A stretch of DNA of 7,269 nucleotides from JAZLDV01 sp045614925 (GTDB lineage: Bacteria > Bacillota_I > Bacilli_A > Erysipelotrichales > Coprobacillaceae): positions 1 to 7,269 of the forward strand of contig JAZLDV010000037.1 in NCBI GenBank assembly GCA_045614925.1, written 5' to 3'. The position numbers and the translations under genes were made by a program. Position 1 is the stretch's first letter. Each line of letters opens with the position of its first letter. Below are positions 4,038-7,269 of this stretch, piece after piece. The notes under the pieces are model-generated. The model searched no databases. It was not told the DNA's origin and saw only the letters and a list, made by a program, of their open reading frames with translations.

Positions 4038-7000
4038 ATGAAAAAATTATTAAAAGTTATTCTTTCATTTGCAATGACACTTGGATGTTTAAGTTTAACA
4101 ACTGTTCAAGATACTTATGCAAGTGAACAATTTGATAAGACATTCCCTTATGTCCAATCATATGAAACGAATCAAAAAACAATGACTTTAGGACAAGAAA
4201 GTCGTATTTTAGTCATTGAAAATACTTTATCATTAAATGATGATAAAGTATTAGAAAATATTCAGTTAATTAGTTCTCAGTTAGGAACTATTTTAGCGAA
4301 ATCACCTAATATTGTTTTTGGTAGTGAAAGTCAGATTTTACCAAACGATATCGTGATTGAATTAAAAGAAATTGATGAATTAAAAGAAAAAGAAGACAGT
4401 TATAAAATTGAAATTACTGATCATATTAGAATTACTTCTAAAAATAATGCTGGAGTATTTTATGGTATTCAATCATTAATTCAATTATTAAAAGTGAATG
4501 ATTTCGAATTAGCACAAGGTACAATTATTGATTACCCTGAAACTAAAGAACGTGCATTACACTTAGACTTAGCTCGTAAATATTTTACAATTGACTGGGT
4601 TAAAGACTTAATTGAAGATATGGCTTATTTAAAAATGGATTCATTACAAATCCATTTCTCTGAACATGAAGCTTATCGTTTAGAAAGTGAAGTTTTAAAT
4701 AATGTATCAGGATTTAGATATCCTGCTAATTATTATACAAAAGAACAAATGGCTGAAATTGTTAACTATGCAAAACTTCATCATATTGATGTTATACCAT
4801 CATTAGATTCTCCTGGACATATGCGTTATGTTTTAGGATTCTTACCTGCAAATTATAAATTAAGTACAGTTTCAAATGTATCTGGAGATGGTGCTGCAAC
4901 AGGTGCATTTAATATCTTTAATAAAGAAGCAAGAGACTTCTTAAAATCTATGTTTAGAGAATATGCTGAATTCTTCTCTGAATTAGGATGTACAAAAATG
5001 AATATTGGTGGAGATGAGTTCTTAAATAATTTCTCATTATTAACTGGAGAACAATATGCTTCATTAATGGGATACTTTAATGAAATTGCTGCATTAATTG
5101 GTGAATATGGAATGACTGCTAGAGCATGGAACGATGGTGTTATGTTCTCAACATATGATAAGAGTACATATACCTTTGATTCATCAATTGACATCTGTTA
5201 TTGGGCAGGTGTTAACAATGCTGCAACAATTGAAGATTTCGTAAACAACGGAAATAAAGTATTAAACTATTCTGACGTATTTATGTATTATGTATTATCT
5301 TCTTGGTGGGATCAAAATGCAAACCCAAGTGCTGAAAGAATTTATAATAACTGGTACTCAGGATATTATGCAGATGCAAGAAAAAATAATGTTCTTATTC
5401 AACAAAAATATGATGAACCATATCCTGATTATTTATTAGGAAGTTCATTTGCAATCTGGTGTGACTCAGAACATTACAAAACTGAAGATCAAATCAGAAC
5501 ACAAGTTAAAGATCGTATGAGGGCTATGGCAACTAAAGCTTGGAATACAACAGAAGATATGCCAACATATGCAGCAATGCAAGCAGCTTTTGATAAAGCT
5601 GGAAGAGCTCCTGCATATCAGACAACATTACCTGAACCAGGTGAAATTTTCAGAAATGAAGATTCTTCAGCAATTATCATCAAATATGTAGATACTGATG
5701 GAAATAGCATTTCTACAGATAAAATTATTTATGGTGTGACTGGAGATAATTATACATTAGAACATAAAATGATTTATGGATACAAATTTGTATCAGCTGA
5801 TGCTCCATTAAATGGAACATTTGATGGACAAAAAACAATTATCTTCACTTATGAACTTGGAACAGATAAAACATTATTAGAAAAACATGTAACTGCTCCA
5901 TTACAAAAAGAAGATTATGTATTAAAAACATATAAAGCTTATAATGATGCATATATTGCAGCTAAAGCAATTTATGAAAATGCAAAAGCAACACAAAATG
6001 AAGTTGATGAAGCAGTAGCAGTAATCGAAGCTGCAAAAGAAGAGTTAGTATTAAAAACTTACGAAAAATTATTTAATGTTGTTGATTCAGCAATTAAAGA
6101 AAAAGGTTCATATACTGAAACTACATTTAATGCATATAAATCTGAAATTAATAATGCCAAAGCATTATTAACTAATGATGCATTAACACAAGAACAAATT
6201 GACTTAGCAATTGCTAAAATTAATACTGCAAGAGACAATTTAAGATTAGATACAGCATTATCTGTATCTACTAATATTCCTCCATACAGTACATACTCAA
6301 TTAACAATGTATTAGATAATAATAGAGGAACAAAATTCTGGGGTAATGGTGCACAAAATCCTGGAGATTATTTCTTATTTGAATTTAGAGAAGTAGTAAT
6401 GTTAGAAGAAATTGAAGTTTATAGTGGTTACGACAGTGTAACAGCTACAAATGGTGATTCTATTAAAGGTGCAGATATTTTAGTAAGTAAAGATGGAAAT
6501 GAATGGACTAAAGTAGGTGCATTAAATGGTGATAATCATGTTTCAATTGATTTTGAAGATGTAGAAGCTAAATATTTAAAAATTGAAATTACTAAGTCTA
6601 GTGGAAACTGGCCACAATTAAATGATGTTAATATCTCATATTATGCAATGACATTAAATCGTGATGAAGTATTAGAAGAAGTAGATAACTTAGATGCTTC
6701 ATTATATACAGAAGAAAGTTTTGCATATGTAACAAAAGCTGCAGAAGCATTATCTAATTTAGGAACAAATGAATATGATGCAGTTGCATTAGCATTATAT
6801 AATGTTCAAGTTGCAATCAATAACTTAGTAGAAGTGACTCAAGATGATATCGATACACCAGCTGAACCAGCTAAAAACGGTTGGGAAAAAGTAGATGGAA
6901 AATGGTACTTCTATATTGATGACGCAAAACAAACTGGATGGGTTAAAGATGCAGGTAAATGGTACTTCATGGACGAATCTGGTGCAATGCAAACTGGTTG

Positions 7001-7269
7001 GGTAAAAGACAACAACAAATGGTATTACTTAAATACTCATATGATGACTGGTTGGCAAAAAGTAGACGGTCAATGGTATTACTTAAATAGCCATATGATC
7101 ACTGGATGGTTAAATGACGGAGGTAAATGGTACTTCTTAGACTCAGCTATGAAAACTGGATGGGTACAAGATGGAGGTAAATGGTACTTCTTAGACTCTT
7201 ACATGAAGACTGGATGGATTCAAGACGGAGGAAAATGGTACTACATGAATAGCCATATGATGACTGGTT
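4038..7269 (+). CDS. Secreted GH20 beta-N-acetylhexosaminidase with wall-binding repeats (3' end outside window)
   Basis: An exo-hydrolase releasing terminal N-acetylhexosamine from glycans, expected on the cell surface. The 1077 residues present contain:
- A signal peptide (1-28, cleavage likely after TYA).
- A GH20b-type N domain (about 40-165).
- The GH20 barrel (about 170-500), with R172...D177...R180, IPSLDSPGH, IGGDEF (D326 positions the acetamido group, E327 is the acid/base), ARAWNDG and IWCD.
- A MucBP-like module (about 545-606).
- Two FIVAR-like helical modules (about 613-738).
- An F5/8-type C/CBM32-like domain (about 740-870).
- A third helical module (about 872-935).
- CW_1-type repeats from G948 to the window end.

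The SD AGGAGAGGAG (4022-4031) sets the start. Noncovalent wall anchoring and mucin or host-glycan trimming are inferred. Exact linkage specificity is unknown. Confidence 0.93.
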   Translation, partial: MKKLLKVILSFAMTLGCLSLTTVQDTYASEQFDKTFPYVQSYETNQKTMTLGQESRILVIENTLSLNDDKVLENIQLISSQLGTILAKSPNIVFGSESQILPNDIVIELKEIDELKEKEDSYKIEITDHIRITSKNNAGVFYGIQSLIQLLKVNDFELAQGTIIDYPETKERALHLDLARKYFTIDWVKDLIEDMAYLKMDSLQIHFSEHEAYRLESEVLNNVSGFRYPANYYTKEQMAEIVNYAKLHHIDVIPSLDSPGHMRYVLGFLPANYKLSTVSNVSGDGAATGAFNIFNKEARDFLKSMFREYAEFFSELGCTKMNIGGDEFLNNFSLLTGEQYASLMGYFNEIAALIGEYGMTARAWNDGVMFSTYDKSTYTFDSSIDICYWAGVNNAATIEDFVNNGNKVLNYSDVFMYYVLSSWWDQNANPSAERIYNNWYSGYYADARKNNVLIQQKYDEPYPDYLLGSSFAIWCDSEHYKTEDQIRTQVKDRMRAMATKAWNTTEDMPTYAAMQAAFDKAGRAPAYQTTLPEPGEIFRNEDSSAIIIKYVDTDGNSISTDKIIYGVTGDNYTLEHKMIYGYKFVSADAPLNGTFDGQKTIIFTYELGTDKTLLEKHVTAPLQKEDYVLKTYKAYNDAYIAAKAIYENAKATQNEVDEAVAVIEAAKEELVLKTYEKLFNVVDSAIKEKGSYTETTFNAYKSEINNAKALLTNDALTQEQIDLAIAKINTARDNLRLDTALSVSTNIPPYSTYSINNVLDNNRGTKFWGNGAQNPGDYFLFEFREVVMLEEIEVYSGYDSVTATNGDSIKGADILVSKDGNEWTKVGALNGDNHVSIDFEDVEAKYLKIEITKSSGNWPQLNDVNISYYAMTLNRDEVLEEVDNLDASLYTEESFAYVTKAAEALSNLGTNEYDAVALALYNVQVAINNLVEVTQDDIDTPAEPAKNGWEKVDGKWYFYIDDAKQTGWVKDAGKWYFMDESGAMQTGWVKDNNKWYYLNTHMMTGWQKVDGQWYYLNSHMITGWLNDGGKWYFLDSAMKTGWVQDGGKWYFLDSYMKTGWIQDGGKWYYMNSHMMTG
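6879..7269 (+). repeat. Cell-wall-binding (CW_1/choline-binding type) tandem repeats
   Basis: Each unit begins GW and contains a KWYF/KWYY core and an M(K/M/Q/I)TG-type end. Units start at 6879 (19 aa), 6936 (20 aa), 6996, 7050, 7104, 7158 and 7212 (each 18 aa); an eighth starts at 7266 and is cut by the window. In other Bacillota such repeats bind choline on teichoic acids or other wall polysaccharides. The five 54-base units are similar at DNA level, so copy number could vary by recombination or be misassembled. The ligand in this organism is not known. Confidence 0.88.

Noticed and set aside
4077..4091. Lipoprotein signal around C17 of the hexosaminidase
   Set aside because: The residues before the Cys are T-L-G, a poor lipobox, and a good signal-peptidase I site (TYA) follows at residue 28.
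4853..5194. Minus-strand open frame inside the GH20 catalytic domain
   Set aside because: It is antisense to the conserved catalytic core; codon structure explains it.
6059..6307. Minus-strand open frame inside the helical modules of the hexosaminidase
   Set aside because: It is antisense to low-complexity coding sequence, with no SD or homology signal.
6879..7269. CRISPR-like array from the regular 54-base periodicity
   Set aside because: The units are contiguous, without spacers, diverge at synonymous sites and encode an in-frame protein repeat.

Overview
The window is strongly AT-rich. It uses full-consensus sigma-A promoters, strong Shine-Dalgarno (SD) sequences, U-tailed terminators and a Gram-positive signal peptide. 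TGA is used as a normal stop (2513-2515), which argues against a mollicute code. Taken with the gene content (choline-binding/CW_1-type wall repeats on a secreted GH20 enzyme, and a DUF368 transporter), this suggests a gut Bacillota, most likely of the Erysipelotrichia/Coprobacillus type. That placement is inference; no marker gene is present.

Left part (1-2036): a cysteine-rich pentapeptide-repeat protein runs leftward off the window edge. It is divergent from a rightward two-gene unit of a pyridoxal/pyridoxamine kinase (vitamin B6 salvage) and, 15 bases later, a CX5R tyrosine/lipid-type phosphatase. The divergent spacer holds a perfect palindrome whose two arms read as back-to-back -10 boxes.

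Middle part (2037-3500): a terminator-like hairpin that also covers an SD precedes a small, unrecognised helical protein with a possible C-terminal helix-turn-helix. Next comes a DUF368 (PopT-type) membrane protein, proposed to recycle undecaprenyl phosphate. It has its own near-perfect promoter and a strong terminator.

Intergenic part (3422-4037): 616 bases without a protein gene, but not empty. It contains a complete small transcription unit (promoter at 3627-3654, terminator ending at 3862). This unit appears to encode a structured non-coding RNA of about 200 nt with several helices, including twin hairpins with nearly identical 9-nt loops. It is the most interesting element here. In size and design it could belong to a known class such as raiA, but this cannot be verified by eye. 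A separate promoter with a CcpA cre-like site and other inverted repeats follows.

Right part (4038-7269): a very large secreted GH20 beta-N-acetylhexosaminidase, cut by the window end. It has a MucBP-like module, helical FIVAR-like modules, an F5/8-type C (CBM32-like) domain and at least seven wall-binding repeats. The layout suits a wall-attached enzyme that trims host or mucin glycans under carbon catabolite control.
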